From Indolivaga alginatilytica (GTDB lineage Bacteria; Bacteroidota; Bacteroidia; Bacteroidales; Dysgonomonadaceae): a stretch of DNA of 64,000 bases. Positions 1 to 8,270 of the stretch are shown here, piece by piece. The position numbers and the translations under genes were made by a program. The stretch is from NCBI RefSeq assembly GCF_003201355.1, contig NZ_QICL01000026.1, forward strand, positions 1 to 64,000, in the 5' to 3' direction. How positions within the stretch are numbered: the stretch's first letter is position 1; each line of letters opens with the position of its first letter. The notes under the pieces are model-generated. The model was not told the DNA's origin, did no database searches, and saw only the letters and a list, made by a program, of their open reading frames with translations.

Positions 1-2
1 CC

Positions 3-899
3 CCCAATGGCAAACACGCCACATTTGCACGGCTTCGCCAAACGATGGGAACGTGCTACTATGATTCATGGATATTTCATACTCCATTGGAATTACGGGA
101 CGAAAACCGCAATAATAAATTCTGTATAAATGTTTATGACAGAATTAATACAGGCGAAATTTACCCACGTCAGAAGCTAATCCCTGAACTCAAAAGAACA
201 GGCTATAAAAATAGATTTTACAGACAAAAGCCCTTAGAGCTATTTCGTATCCTACTAACCGACAGCAGAGCCGAAACCTTGATAAAAGCAGGATATAAAA
301 AGCTACTCCAACGAATCATGGACAGCGGTTGGACACTAAGTATTGACAACTATTTCCAATCCATCCGCATTTGCATCCGTAACGGATACAAAATTAAAGA
401 TGCGATTATGTGGTGCGATTATGTAGATATGCTTCGCTTTTTTGGAAAAGACCTGCATAATGCAAAATATGTATGCCCCACCGACTTAAAAGCCGAACAC
501 GACCGCTATGTGATCAAGAAAGCAAAAGCGAATGCACGTTTGGCAATCGAAAAGCAATTGGAGAAAGAAGCCGATTACAGACAAGCCAAGGAGAAGTTTT
601 TCGGACTGATGTTTTCGGATGGACTTATCAGCGTCCGTGTACTTGAAAGCGTAGCTGAGATTGTAGCTGAGGGTAGAGCCATGAAGCACTGCGTGGCAAG
701 CTATCACTCAAAAGCCGATTCACTTATTCTAACGGCTTGCATCGATGGGAAAAAGATTGAAACCATTGAACTCTCGTTATCTCAATTGCGAGTTATTCAA
801 AGCAGAGGGAAATGTAATAAATGTACCGAATACCACAGTCAAATTATCAACCTTGTAGAGAGCAATATATCTCAGATTCAGGAACGATTAGCAGCATAA
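3..899 (+). CDS. PcfJ-like conjugative element protein, 5' truncated by window edge
   Basis: The frame is open back to the first bases of the window, so the gene begins outside it; the first in-window ATG is at 45. The C-terminal part carries a block with the conserved sequence EGRAMKHCVASY followed by a strand-rich tail ending in RGKCN..C, the pattern I associate with PcfJ-like proteins of Gram-positive plasmids and Bacteroides conjugative elements. Function is unknown; the family sits in ICE accessory modules, often next to DUF3873, which is what follows here. The family identification is from recalled sequence pattern, not a search. Confidence 0.7.
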   Translation, partial: PNGKHATFARLRQTMGTCYYDSWIFHTPLELRDENRNNKFCINVYDRINTGEIYPRQKLIPELKRTGYKNRFYRQKPLELFRILLTDSRAETLIKAGYKKLLQRIMDSGWTLSIDNYFQSIRICIRNGYKIKDAIMWCDYVDMLRFFGKDLHNAKYVCPTDLKAEHDRYVIKKAKANARLAIEKQLEKEADYRQAKEKFFGLMFSDGLISVRVLESVAEIVAEGRAMKHCVASYHSKADSLILTACIDGKKIETIELSLSQLRVIQSRGKCNKCTEYHSQIINLVESNISQIQERLAA

Positions 900-920
900 A
901 TCAATTAAATAGACCATAAT

Positions 921-1139
921 ATGAAAACAACAAAATCAATCAACAGCAACGGCTGTTCCGTTTGTGCAAAAGGTAAAGAGAATTACACAACCTTTATCGC
1001 AGGTGCATTTCGGGGAACACTATACTACCAATATGATTATCGCCACCCAGATGACAAATTGTTTACCTGCATTGGTAAATCACTCGAAGAATGCTGACAG
1101 AAGCGAGACGTATGGCTAACTGAAAATGCAGAAAAATAA
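921..1139 (+). pseudogene. DUF3873-like small ICE protein with premature TGA
   Basis: An ATG at 921 opens a frame with the family pattern CSVCAKGKENYTTF, then YQYDYRH.D..LFTC, then EEC. It stops at TGA 1095-1097 after 58 residues. Immediately beyond the stop the same frame reads QKRDVWLTENAEK and ends at TAA 1137-1139. DUF3873 proteins, as I remember them, continue after the EEC with C-R-x-K-R-D-x-W, so the TGA most likely replaces an arginine codon (CGA or AGA). The gene lies 21 bp after the PcfJ-like gene, the usual neighbour. It is a recent nonsense mutant, a sequencing error, or a gene that tolerates losing its last 14 residues. Confidence 0.65.
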
Positions 1140-1147
1140 CAAGGTAA

Positions 1148-1179
1148 CGGCGGAGAGAAATTTCCGCCGCTTCTTTTTT
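1148..1179 (+). terminator. Rho-independent terminator after the DUF3873-like gene
   Basis: A seven-base-pair GC-rich stem (1148-1154 with 1163-1169), an eight-base loop and then CTTCTTTTTTC. It ends the PcfJ-DUF3873 transcript. Confidence 0.75.
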
Positions 1180-1712
1180 CGGTGAGCCTGATGCGGAAGA
1201 AAAAGAAGCAAAAAACCAGATTCTCTTTTCCTGTTTTAAAAAAGTATTTGAAACAACAAATAAAAAATGAAGAATAGAAATAGTTTTATTATTTCCTTTA
1301 TTCCTTCTTTAATAAGGTCTATTATTGATGCTTTAATAAGATTCAATATAATACTAACCAAAGTCCTTCTTTAGATTTTTGCGATGCGTACAGCCTTTTT
1401 TACTACGATTTCGTTTCTTCTTAGACATAATTATTCAATAAAAAAATGAAATCGAAAGCCCTGCCTCGCCCTGCGAAAGTCAGAAAAGAATTTTAATTGT
1501 CAAAGGACAAAAAACAACACTTATTTTTATGTAAATAAAAATTCATAACTACTTATTATTTAATGCTTTGCTGAAAAATATTTAAATGTATAATAGTTTG
1601 ATTTTTAGTAACTTATTGATAATTAGCAAAAAGATTCTTCAAAAAAGGACAAGAACACGACCTTTGTCGTCTTTTTTCATGTGAAGTTGTCCTTTTTTCG
1701 GACAATGTTTCC
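1180..1712. other. AT-rich intergenic region, no convincing gene
   Basis: About 530 bp of AT-rich DNA. It holds a direct repeat CTTTAATAAG (around 1306 and 1331) and a weak five-pair hairpin followed by a T run (1657-1677). On the minus strand there is a possible 24-codon frame (1428 to 1354) encoding a very basic peptide beginning MSKKKRNRSKKG. I do not call that peptide as a gene because nothing supports its translation. Confidence 0.3.
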
Positions 1713-1751
1713 AAAAAAGAAAAACACATTGTCCTAAATTTAGGCAATGTG
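1713..1751 (-). terminator. Strong terminator for the nuclease-like gene
   Basis: On the minus strand the bases 1751 to 1725 form a long, nearly perfect hairpin: CACATTG pairs with CAATGTG around the 12-base palindrome CCTAAATTTAGG, with one bulged base. It is followed by TTTTTCTTTTTT. This ends transcription of the minus-strand gene whose stop is at 1813. Confidence 0.75.
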
Positions 1752-1812
1752 TTCATAGCTAAATTGAGTTATAGTTCAACACTCCATTTAGTTATATTTT
1801 AGATAATTCTAT

Positions 1813-2973
1813 TTATCTCATATTTTTACTACGGCTTATTTGTGGATTTGTAAAATATCCCAATTCTTGTTGTACTATTTCAATTCTACGTTTTGCTTCT
1901 TCATTAAGTTCTGGAAGATAAAAATAAGCTAAATCAAACATATCATTTCCATTCTCATCTATTCCAAAAGTCAAACCGATTATTTTAGTAACGTTTGGAT
2001 TATCTTTTTTAGCTATAAAACATCTTAGTTGCAATTCGCTTTCCTTTGATTCCCAATTTTTTTTATCAGCACGGAGTAGTACATATGTATGATTTGTATG
2101 AGGCTGTTCTTTTAACATCCTTGCTCTAATATTCCTTTTTAGCATATCTTCTAGAACTATGCCTAATTCTATCCTATTCATCCTTGATTCTAAGTTTATA
2201 GCTCTAGTTGCAATTTCAAGTTCAGAATGTTTTTCAGAGTTGGCTTTTCCTTCGATATGCAATTTATAAAGGGTTGTTATTATTTCATCCCAAATATAGC
2301 TTGGTTTTATATCTTTTTTCCATTTAATATATTCGTCAGACTTGGTATATTCATTCCACAAACCTTCGTCTATTATTATTGTATCGGGAGTATAATCAAA
2401 TTCAAGAGAAGTTTTTATATATAGGGCTAAGAAATCAACTTCCTTAGGAACTTTTACAATTTTACCCTTGGTGAATTGTTCTTTAGCTTTTAAATAGTTT
2501 ATAAAATCTGGAAATGTATCCAATTCATTTATGACTGTGAAAGTTGAATCTTCGTCAAAAACATGGACATATCCATTACCAAAATCTCCAGTATTTAATG
2601 GAAAATCCTTTTTACTTCCGAAAGCTACAGCTACCCGAAAAATTACTCGATCCTTTTTTTCGGGTAGCTTTATTTTAGTTATTCTATTATTGAGAGTAAT
2701 CTCTTCTACACTTTCTATAAATCTTTCAGCTCCGTATATTTGACTTAATGATCCATCTATTGCTTTGCTATGCCAACGATTATATTGAACCGATGGGTCT
2801 GGATGATCTGAAACTTTAATATCCTTTATGGAAATAATTACAATATCATTTTCACAAATTAATAATACGTCACATAATTCTTTATTATTTTTTCCTAATG
2901 GACTTAGATAGCTCCAAAATGGGAGAAAAGATTTTTCACACAATTCAGATACATATTTTTCAGATGGTGTCAT
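1813..2973 (-). CDS. Probable PD-(D/E)XK-like nuclease, candidate defence protein
   Basis: 386 residues, no signal peptide or membrane segment. Near the N terminus (about residues 26-50) it reads LGKNNKELCDVLLIC followed by a strand IVIISIKD. This acid-then-lysine arrangement (E..D ... hydrophobic strand ... K) is the usual core of NERD/PD-(D/E)XK-like nuclease domains found in uncharacterised bacterial defence proteins. The remaining 300 residues are not recognised. It is downstream of, and 8 bp from, a small DNA-binding-like gene on the same strand, so the two probably form one operon. It interrupts the ICE backbone between the DUF3873 and traQ regions. Function as a nuclease is inferred from the motif only. 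Confidence 0.5.
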   Translation of the reverse strand: MTPSEKYVSELCEKSFLPFWSYLSPLGKNNKELCDVLLICENDIVIISIKDIKVSDHPDPSVQYNRWHSKAIDGSLSQIYGAERFIESVEEITLNNRITKIKLPEKKDRVIFRVAVAFGSKKDFPLNTGDFGNGYVHVFDEDSTFTVINELDTFPDFINYLKAKEQFTKGKIVKVPKEVDFLALYIKTSLEFDYTPDTIIIDEGLWNEYTKSDEYIKWKKDIKPSYIWDEIITTLYKLHIEGKANSEKHSELEIATRAINLESRMNRIELGIVLEDMLKRNIRARMLKEQPHTNHTYVLLRADKKNWESKESELQLRCFIAKKDNPNVTKIIGLTFGIDENGNDMFDLAYFYLPELNEEAKRRIEIVQQELGYFTNPQISRSKNMR

Positions 2974-2981
2974 ATTGTATT

Positions 2982-3320
2982 TTATTCTTTTGATGAATCT
3001 GAAAGAACTTTTCTTATAAAGTCAGAGAAGAAAACTCTATTATAATGATATCTTCCAAATGATATTATATGATTAATGAGTTTTTGTTTTAATGTTTCTG
3101 TTATAGTAAAAGATAAAGGTACAAATATTTCATCTTTATAAAGTAACTTATCATATCTGTGTTTCTTGCCAAAATTACTATAATTATCCTCAATCAAAAT
3201 TCGGCAATAAGAACTTAGGCTTCTCCTATTTTTCTGGGAATATTTCACTAAGTCCTCTCTCAAATTTTTAGGGACTCTAATAGATATCGGTTTTAATTTT
3301 TCTAAAGTATTTTTAATCAT
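2982..3320 (-). CDS. Ribbon-helix-helix-like small protein upstream of nuclease-like gene
   Basis: 112 residues. The N-terminal part reads KPISIRVPKNLREDLVKYSQ then RRSLSSYCRILIED, a beta strand with ISIRVP followed by two helices. This is the pattern of Arc/MetJ-type ribbon-helix-helix proteins that bind DNA as dimers. The C-terminal half repeats a similar strand-helix arrangement (FVPLSFTITETLKQKL). It is the first gene of a two-gene minus-strand operon, 8 bp before the nuclease-like gene. It may autoregulate the pair or act as an antitoxin; no binding site was identified. Confidence 0.5.
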   Translation of the reverse strand: MIKNTLEKLKPISIRVPKNLREDLVKYSQKNRRSLSSYCRILIEDNYSNFGKKHRYDKLLYKDEIFVPLSFTITETLKQKLINHIISFGRYHYNRVFFSDFIRKVLSDSSKE

Positions 3321-3352
3321 AGTATTATCATTAAATTGTATTAATTATTATA

Positions 3353-3360
3353 CAAAGATA
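3353..3360 (-). promoter_or_regulatory. -7 box (TATCTTTG) of the RHH-nuclease operon
   Basis: On the minus strand TATCTTTG fits the Bacteroidetes TAnnTTTG consensus and lies 33 bp before the ATG at 3320. No clear -33 TTTG was seen. Confidence 0.5.
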
Positions 3361-3452
3361 CTGTTTTGTCCTTTAATTTTTATCATTCTGAACTTACATT
3401 TGAGCTGTGGCAGTAGCGTATTGAAAATTTTAATTTTTAAATACGTGAAGCC

Positions 3453-3665
3453 ATGACTAAAAAGAATAAAAAAAGAGAAAAAAAATTATTGAAAAAAGCA
3501 AATAGATTTTATAATACTATTCTATTATTACAAATTTGCTATTCATTCATTGAATTTATTATTGTCTTAAAGAATGAAACAGCCATATCAAATATTATTC
3601 TAAAAATGATGTCAATAATTATCATATTGGTTATTTCAATTTTAGAGAAACAAAAAAGCAAATAG
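3453..3665 (+). CDS. Hypothetical small membrane protein
   Basis: 70 residues: a lysine-rich start (MTKKNKKREKKLLKKANRF) followed by two hydrophobic segments (about 21-38 and 46-62) and a charged tail, so probably two membrane helices. It is on the plus strand between two minus-strand units and ends just before a hairpin. Not recognised; it could be a spurious frame in AT-rich DNA. Confidence 0.35.
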   Translation: MTKKNKKREKKLLKKANRFYNTILLLQICYSFIEFIIVLKNETAISNIILKMMSIIIILVISILEKQKSK

Positions 3666-3673
3666 AAACCTCA

Positions 3674-3702
3674 ACAGGCTATCCCGATAAGGAATAGCCT
3701 GT
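3674..3702. terminator. Hairpin between converging genes
   Basis: ACAGGCTAT (3674-3682) pairs with ATAGCCTGT (3694-3702). It lies between the plus-strand small gene and the end of the minus-strand tra operon. The flanking T runs are weak, so it may serve as a bidirectional terminator. Confidence 0.45.
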
Positions 3703-3713
3703 CTTAAATAATT

Positions 3714-3818
3714 TCATTCAACTTTTTTGTCCCACAACTCGACATCATTTTTTGCAGTCAGATACGAGTAAATAATACTACCCCAAGTGGAAATATACGA
3801 AATAACAAACAGTGTCAT
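3714..3818 (-). CDS. 34-residue small protein coupled to traQ
   Basis: The frame starts with ATG at 3818-3816, sharing one base with the traQ TGA stop (TGATG arrangement), and ends at TGA 3716-3714. The product begins MTLFVISYISTWGSIIYSYL, one hydrophobic segment, and ends in a charged tail (NDVELWDKKVE). The stop-start overlap suggests translational coupling at the end of the transfer operon. No family is recognised; it is short enough to be a chance frame, but the position favours a real gene. Confidence 0.4.
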   Translation of the reverse strand: MTLFVISYISTWGSIIYSYLTAKNDVELWDKKVE

Positions 3819-4249
3819 CATGGCTCACCCTCCGTTGAATTATCCGGATTAAACGAGAACTGAAGCGTGTAGTTATTGCCTGCCTTATCGAAGAAATATA
3901 CATCCAAACTTTGGGCATCACTACTCAGAGATGTATAATACAATCGAAACGTCTCCTCAGTCAGATCATAATAATCATTGGGCAGGAGAACCACTTCATT
4001 ATCCATTTTCAGCTCACCAACCCCATCGAATTGGAAAAACCGAAAACTGTACCTCGCCTGATCAAACCTGCCCGAACGCTCCAACTGACAGCGAATCTCA
4101 ATTGTTTCCCCTTTCTTTACCTTTTTGGGAACAGGCAAGTGAGTAACCTTGAATTTATAATCTTGGCGAATATCAATATCGCTAGAACAGGCACATGCGA
4201 TACAGGCAATCAGTATCGCGTAGATTAAATAAGATGCAAATTTCTTCAT
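3818..4249 (-). CDS. traQ: Conjugative transfer protein TraQ (DUF3872-type lipoprotein)
   Basis: 143 residues with a lipoprotein signal peptide (hydrophobic 6-18, then ACACSSD with the lipobox cysteine near residue 20). The mature part reads as beta-rich. Size, lipobox and position as the last large gene of the transfer operon match TraQ (DUF3872) of CTnDOT-like elements. The role is unknown beyond being an outer-membrane-linked part of the transfer module. It is 15 bp downstream of traO. Confidence 0.75.
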   Translation of the reverse strand: MKKFASYLIYAILIACIACACSSDIDIRQDYKFKVTHLPVPKKVKKGETIEIRCQLERSGRFDQARYSFRFFQFDGVGELKMDNEVVLLPNDYYDLTEETFRLYYTSLSSDAQSLDVYFFDKAGNNYTLQFSFNPDNSTEGEP

Positions 4250-4264
4250 GTTTGTTTTATGCTT

Positions 4265-4840
4265 TTAATTTATAAATATTCTGACTCCAACGTTTATTTG
4301 CGTATGGAATTTACTAATCGAAGAACCGAACAAGACCCGTTCCCTGACGTTTGCCAGCAATACAAGCCTATCCGTGATATACGTCTCCACCTCAAAAGAC
4401 ACTGCACCACCATAGATCGCATTATCTTTACTTTCAATTGTTGCTCCATCGAATAAAAGCTGTTTCCCCCAATTGATAGTCTCGTAGCCAGCAACCGCCG
4501 AAGCACCTACCGAAAAGGCTACTGTTTTTGAGGGATCGGATAAGACCTGTTTGTAATATCCCCCTTCCCCTGTTATCTGCGAAACAGGGATCAATATATC
4601 CCGATACAAATGCTGTTTTTGCAGATACTCTGCTCCGAATACCCACCGATTACCTCCTTTAGTGTAAGTAGAATGAGCAATACCCAAACAAAAAGCCTGC
4701 TTGTCTCCTTTTTTCAGATTGAAGCCATCCACTGCTCCGACAGTTACCTGTATGCCTCTCTGTCCCGGTAAGCATCGTTGAGCCTGAGCCTGCCCGACAA
4801 GGACAAGGCACAGTGTTATACTCAGATAGATTTGTTTCAT
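4265..4840 (-). CDS. traO: Conjugative transfer protein TraO
   Basis: 191 residues with a cleavable signal peptide (LSITLCLVLVGQAQAQR). The mature part is rich in alternating strands and ends like a small outer-membrane beta barrel (RIFIN). Length, signal and order after traN agree with TraO of Bacteroides conjugative transposons, a required but poorly understood transfer protein. The start is two bases after the traN stop, so the two are translated from one message. Confidence 0.85.
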   Translation of the reverse strand: MKQIYLSITLCLVLVGQAQAQRCLPGQRGIQVTVGAVDGFNLKKGDKQAFCLGIAHSTYTKGGNRWVFGAEYLQKQHLYRDILIPVSQITGEGGYYKQVLSDPSKTVAFSVGASAVAGYETINWGKQLLFDGATIESKDNAIYGGAVSFEVETYITDRLVLLANVRERVLFGSSISKFHTQINVGVRIFIN

Positions 4841-4841
4841 C

Positions 4842-5810
4842 TTACTTGATCTTTAGCTCGTTAATTACTCTAGCACGAATCAAATCTTCATTTTCAATCA
4901 CAAAAGACTGATTTCGTCCACCGTTCTTTTCAAAAAGTTCGATCAGCAGTTGCTTGTCATCGGGAATGGTAATCTTATCAATTGTAAAGACGGTTTGTTC
5001 AGCCTTATTGCCACCAACCTGAGAAACGAAATTATAAGCTCTCAGCGGATAGATAACCGTCTCCTGTATGGCAGTCTGTTTGCTCATTTTCTTATCCACT
5101 ATTTTAATTCGCACAAAATCTATATCGAAAGGCACATTCGATGCGTTCTTTATCTGTGTATGCAGATACAGTAAGCCGTTATGCGTATAAATACCTTTGA
5201 GTAAGTATTGAACACCAAAACGCTTACTCCCGATATGCTTTACCAATCGCTTATCGTTCTGATAAATGGAACGGTTAATCAGGTAAACCAGGCGGGGCGA
5301 TTCACTTCCCAATTCTTTGAGATAAATCTCCATCGAATTATTCGGTTTATTAATGGCTATACCATCGTGCATAAAATCCTTCATCTCCACATTTAGTTTC
5401 TCGGGTTCATCCGCATACTTGATATTGAAAGTATAATAGCTACCTTCTTCGGTAATAACCGCCATATTGGTCTCCGTCTCAAAGTTTCGAATAGCAGCCT
5501 TTATCCGGATTACATTCTCCGAAGTTCCGGCTTTGCCTGCTACAATAGTATTCGAACCCAGATCGACATACCTGATGGCAGAAGGAAAAATAACATGCAC
5601 TGTTTTCTCAAAAGTTACCTCCAAGCCATAAGGCGGAATCATTCGGTCGAAGGTTATTTTCTTGGATAACCCTTCATAATAATCTCCCGATGACGGTTTA
5701 AGAACTTGCTGCAATTCTTCTTGAAGAAGTTCATTTGTAGAATCTTCTGTTTGTGCATCTATCGAAACAGTTCCGATAATCAATGCGAATAGAATTAGAT
5801 ATTTTTTCAT
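4842..5810 (-). CDS. traN: Conjugative transfer protein TraN (VirB9-like, DUF4138)
   Basis: 322 residues. A signal peptide (MKKYLILFALIIGTVSIDAQ) is followed by a beta-rich region containing the typical stretches VIFPSAIRYVDLGS and VIRIKA, seen in DUF4138/TraN proteins. These are regarded as the VirB9-type outer-membrane core component that partners TraM (VirB10-like). The C-terminal half (DKRLVKHIGSKRFGVQYLLKG, then a beta domain) also matches the family. Neighbours traM and traO are in the expected order. Confidence 0.9.
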   Translation of the reverse strand: MKKYLILFALIIGTVSIDAQTEDSTNELLQEELQQVLKPSSGDYYEGLSKKITFDRMIPPYGLEVTFEKTVHVIFPSAIRYVDLGSNTIVAGKAGTSENVIRIKAAIRNFETETNMAVITEEGSYYTFNIKYADEPEKLNVEMKDFMHDGIAINKPNNSMEIYLKELGSESPRLVYLINRSIYQNDKRLVKHIGSKRFGVQYLLKGIYTHNGLLYLHTQIKNASNVPFDIDFVRIKIVDKKMSKQTAIQETVIYPLRAYNFVSQVGGNKAEQTVFTIDKITIPDDKQLLIELFEKNGGRNQSFVIENEDLIRARVINELKIK

Positions 5811-5854
5811 TTGAATTGAAATTTTAGTTGAATTAAAGACTTGTTGTTCATTGA

Positions 5855-5891
5855 TTTATTTAATTGGCACATTTGCTAATCTGCTAATTAA
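5855..5891. repeat. TTTGCTAAT-type intergenic repeat
   Basis: The gap between traM and traN carries AATTGGCACATTTGCTAAT and a second partial copy (CTGCTAATTAATTTGC). The same motif recurs between traJ and traI (9592-9688), so it is a dispersed low-complexity repeat rather than a gene-specific signal. Confidence 0.5.
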
Positions 5892-7219
5892 TTTGCTTTC
5901 GGCATCAGCATTATCTTATACCCCGCCTTTAGCGTAACTTTAATCTGTTTGATCTTCTTCTGCATATAAGCCGAAGCTCCCTGAATAACACCTTTGGTCA
6001 GGTCGGATGCAATCTGCTGGCTCGCACTCTGCGTCATCGTAAAACTTGTACCTGCACTACTGCCCATATTGGCAGCAATCTCTTTGACAGCATTCATTTC
6101 CAGAGACCCCGGAATGTAAATACCCTTTTGCCCGTCCGAATCAAAAACCGTCATTTCCACAGGAATAATTGTCCCCTGATGCTCCATATTGGAAATCAGA
6201 ATATCCAGCCGTTCGCCTTGGATCTGCGCCATGCCCGTAATAATCGTATTCTCAGGAATAATAGTACTGCCTGCCATCAAAGGTTCAGTCAAACGAAGCC
6301 GGACACTTTGCCCGTCAACAACCGTTTGGTCATTATCGACAATGGCGGAGATGGTATTCTTTTCAGAGACTCCCATTCTGGCATCCATGGTATTAAATCC
6401 GACATTGCGTGCCTGGTCGTATTGTACAAATAATTCTTCATTGCTGATATTCTGAGCCAATGCCGATACCGTTTGCTGTTGAAGCTGACGCACAGGGCTA
6501 ATCTTTGTTTTACCATTATTCGAATTATTGGAAGTTCCTTTGACAATCTTCTTACTCAGGCTTTCATTACCTGTACTCATAGGTTGGTCTTGAAACGGCT
6601 CTCCCTGATTCTGTCTCTGCGGCATATACTTAGCTGCCAGTTGATAGGATTTCTCCATCAATGCGAGTTGTTCGTCCATAGCCGATTGCTTATCGTTTTT
6701 TTCATTTTGCTTCGCTTCCAATTCATCCAGTCTCTTTTTCAATTCAGCTTTCTCAGGATCATCTTTCGGTTTTTCATAGAAATTACCGAGTGTCTTGTTG
6801 ATGTCCTGATAGGCAGCTACCGAATTGTTGATAGGAGCTTTTTGATTTTTCTGCTCTTTCCCCGATGTTGCGGTATTTCTTTCAGGTTCATCGGCTAATG
6901 AAATGCTGACAGCTTTATTATTGGCTTCCGCTCCCAAGATGTCGGCATATCCCTCTAACGACTGCATCCTGTCTTTTTGTTTCTGCTGCATCTGCTCCTG
7001 CTCATAGGCATCTTTCTTGTCTCCGATGATACCGTTTGCTTTCGGATCGGGTATATCCGAGTTGAAGCCCATACCCACCTGTTCTTTGGCTTTATCGGAT
7101 GCTGACGGTTTAAAGATCAGCCAAAGGGAGCCTACACAGATAATTGCCATTAAGACAAAAACAGTGTACTTTTTCAGTTTCTGTTTTATGAGTGTATTAT
7201 CTTTCGTTTGTTCGTCCAT
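5888..7219 (-). CDS. traM: Conjugative transfer protein TraM (VirB10-like)
   Basis: I place the start at 7219 (MDEQTKDN), giving 443 residues; an earlier ATG at 7258 would add 13 atypical residues. The protein has one N-terminal membrane helix (about 22-38), a long polar and coiled-coil linker with runs of charged residues (about 120-190), and a C-terminal beta domain with KNTISAIVDNDQTVVDGQSV and GIYIPGSL. This is the layout of Bacteroides TraM and of VirB10 proteins that span from inner to outer membrane. The start overlaps the end of traL by 23 bp. Confidence 0.9.
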   Translation of the reverse strand: MDEQTKDNTLIKQKLKKYTVFVLMAIICVGSLWLIFKPSASDKAKEQVGMGFNSDIPDPKANGIIGDKKDAYEQEQMQQKQKDRMQSLEGYADILGAEANNKAVSISLADEPERNTATSGKEQKNQKAPINNSVAAYQDINKTLGNFYEKPKDDPEKAELKKRLDELEAKQNEKNDKQSAMDEQLALMEKSYQLAAKYMPQRQNQGEPFQDQPMSTGNESLSKKIVKGTSNNSNNGKTKISPVRQLQQQTVSALAQNISNEELFVQYDQARNVGFNTMDARMGVSEKNTISAIVDNDQTVVDGQSVRLRLTEPLMAGSTIIPENTIITGMAQIQGERLDILISNMEHQGTIIPVEMTVFDSDGQKGIYIPGSLEMNAVKEIAANMGSSAGTSFTMTQSASQQIASDLTKGVIQGASAYMQKKIKQIKVTLKAGYKIMLMPKAN

Positions 7220-7529
7220 AATCGTAATTGTTTTGTTGATTAATACTATCAGAAGCATTATTGATATCCGGTATTGTCAAATCCGAATCAATCAAGTCTT
7301 TCCGTTTTAAATCTAAATTTCGGATATGTTCTATTTTCAATTGCTCCTGTCTCTCTGATTCCCTGCCCCAGTTATAAATGGAACTGATGGTAAAATACAG
7401 ATTGCCGAGGGTGAAAATCAGAAGCATAATCAGAATAACAGTCAACCGTTTATCGGGAGTAATTTCTCCGCACAGGTCTTTGAGCCTGTCTTCAAACCAA
7501 TAACCCAGTTCTTTGATTCTCTCTTTCAT
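7197..7529 (-). CDS. traL: Conjugative transfer protein TraL (DUF3989)
   Basis: 110 residues with a single membrane segment (about 29-50), a short N-terminal amphipathic part (MKERIKELGYWFEDRL) and a polar C terminus. Length, topology and location between traK and traM match TraL/DUF3989 of CTnDOT-like elements. Its end overlaps the start of traM, indicating coupled translation. Confidence 0.8.
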   Translation of the reverse strand: MKERIKELGYWFEDRLKDLCGEITPDKRLTVILIMLLIFTLGNLYFTISSIYNWGRESERQEQLKIEHIRNLDLKRKDLIDSDLTIPDINNASDSINQQNNYDYGRTNER

Positions 7530-7574
7530 AATTCTTTCGTTATGAGTAATAAATTTGATTTTATTTCTCGAGGT

Positions 7575-7612
7575 TTACTCTTTTCTCCCCTTTGGGGAGA
7601 TCAAGAGGGGCT
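7575..7612. repeat. CCCCTTTGGGG-type palindromic intergenic repeat
   Basis: Between traK and traL the sequence CTCCCCTTTGGGGAG is followed by ATCAAGAGGGG. A sister copy lies at 16515-16546. This is the widespread small palindromic repeat often seen between Bacteroidetes genes. Confidence 0.55.
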
Positions 7613-8234
7613 ATCGGTTAAGAACCCGTATATCCTTATTCTCCTTAATTTCAAAACCTTCAATCGTAAATCCATGCGGATTGTTATCGGATCTGACGGA
7701 GTTCAAGAGTTTGGAGTGTGTAATAAGACTGCGTTCAGTGATATTACTTTCCCGGATGATCATTTGTCTGGAGTAGGTTGCCACATCGTATGGGTACACA
7801 TCGAAATTGCAGATAACGCTATCTACCAGAATAGTTTGATTGATGTTTCCCGAAATTATACGATTGTAGTAACCTTTCTCCGATAAATCCTTATAGTAGT
7901 TGAAAGCACTGCGATCCGACAGCAACAATGCTCGCTCTATATTGCTTTCAATGGCTAATTTATCGGGAGAGAGCGTAAAGAACAGTTCATGAAACCGCTT
8001 GATATGTTCCCGGGCTTCCACAGGTCTGTTTTGCGACAGGTCTTGAGATAAAGCCAGCATAAGCGACTTTCCACCATCCAGTACATAGATCTTTTGCCGT
8101 TGAGCCTCCGCAAAATCATAGGCACTCCACATGGAGTACCCTGTTATGGCAGCACACAAGCATAGAAAGACAATCCCGAACAGACGGATTTGCTTAAAGC
8201 TCGATTCGATATTTTTTAATGATTTAAATTCCAT
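7611..8234 (-). CDS. traK: Conjugative transfer protein TraK (VirB8-like)
   Basis: 207 residues, starting MEFKSLKNIESSFKQIRLF, the well-conserved N terminus of Bacteroides TraK. One membrane helix follows (about 19-37), and then a periplasmic domain with SLITHSKLLNSVRSDNNPHGFTI-type sequence near the end. TraK is considered VirB8-like, an inner-membrane assembly factor of the mating channel. It lies between traJ and traL as in CTnDOT, except that a plus-strand gene is inserted between it and traJ. Confidence 0.9.
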   Translation of the reverse strand: MEFKSLKNIESSFKQIRLFGIVFLCLCAAITGYSMWSAYDFAEAQRQKIYVLDGGKSLMLALSQDLSQNRPVEAREHIKRFHELFFTLSPDKLAIESNIERALLLSDRSAFNYYKDLSEKGYYNRIISGNINQTILVDSVICNFDVYPYDVATYSRQMIIRESNITERSLITHSKLLNSVRSDNNPHGFTIEGFEIKENKDIRVLNR

Positions 8235-8253
8235 AGATTTATTATTACATTTG
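8223..8253 (+). promoter_or_regulatory. Promoter of the plus-strand membrane-protein gene
   Basis: TTTA (8223-8226), 19 bases, then TACATTTG (8246-8253): a good match to the Bacteroidetes -33/-7 promoter (TTTG-N19-21-TAnnTTTG). It lies 17 bp before the ATG at 8271 and partly overlaps the start of the opposing traK gene. Confidence 0.6.
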
Positions 8254-8270
8254 TATTACTATCGTTAATT

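Noticed and set aside
1354-1428. 24-codon lysine-rich frame on the minus strand
   Set aside because: No promoter, ribosome site or operon partner; AT-rich DNA easily gives lysine-rich frames.
6128-7310. Several plus-strand frames of 80-140 codons opposite traM and traL
   Set aside because: They are antisense shadows of conserved tra genes with no family resemblance or promoter.
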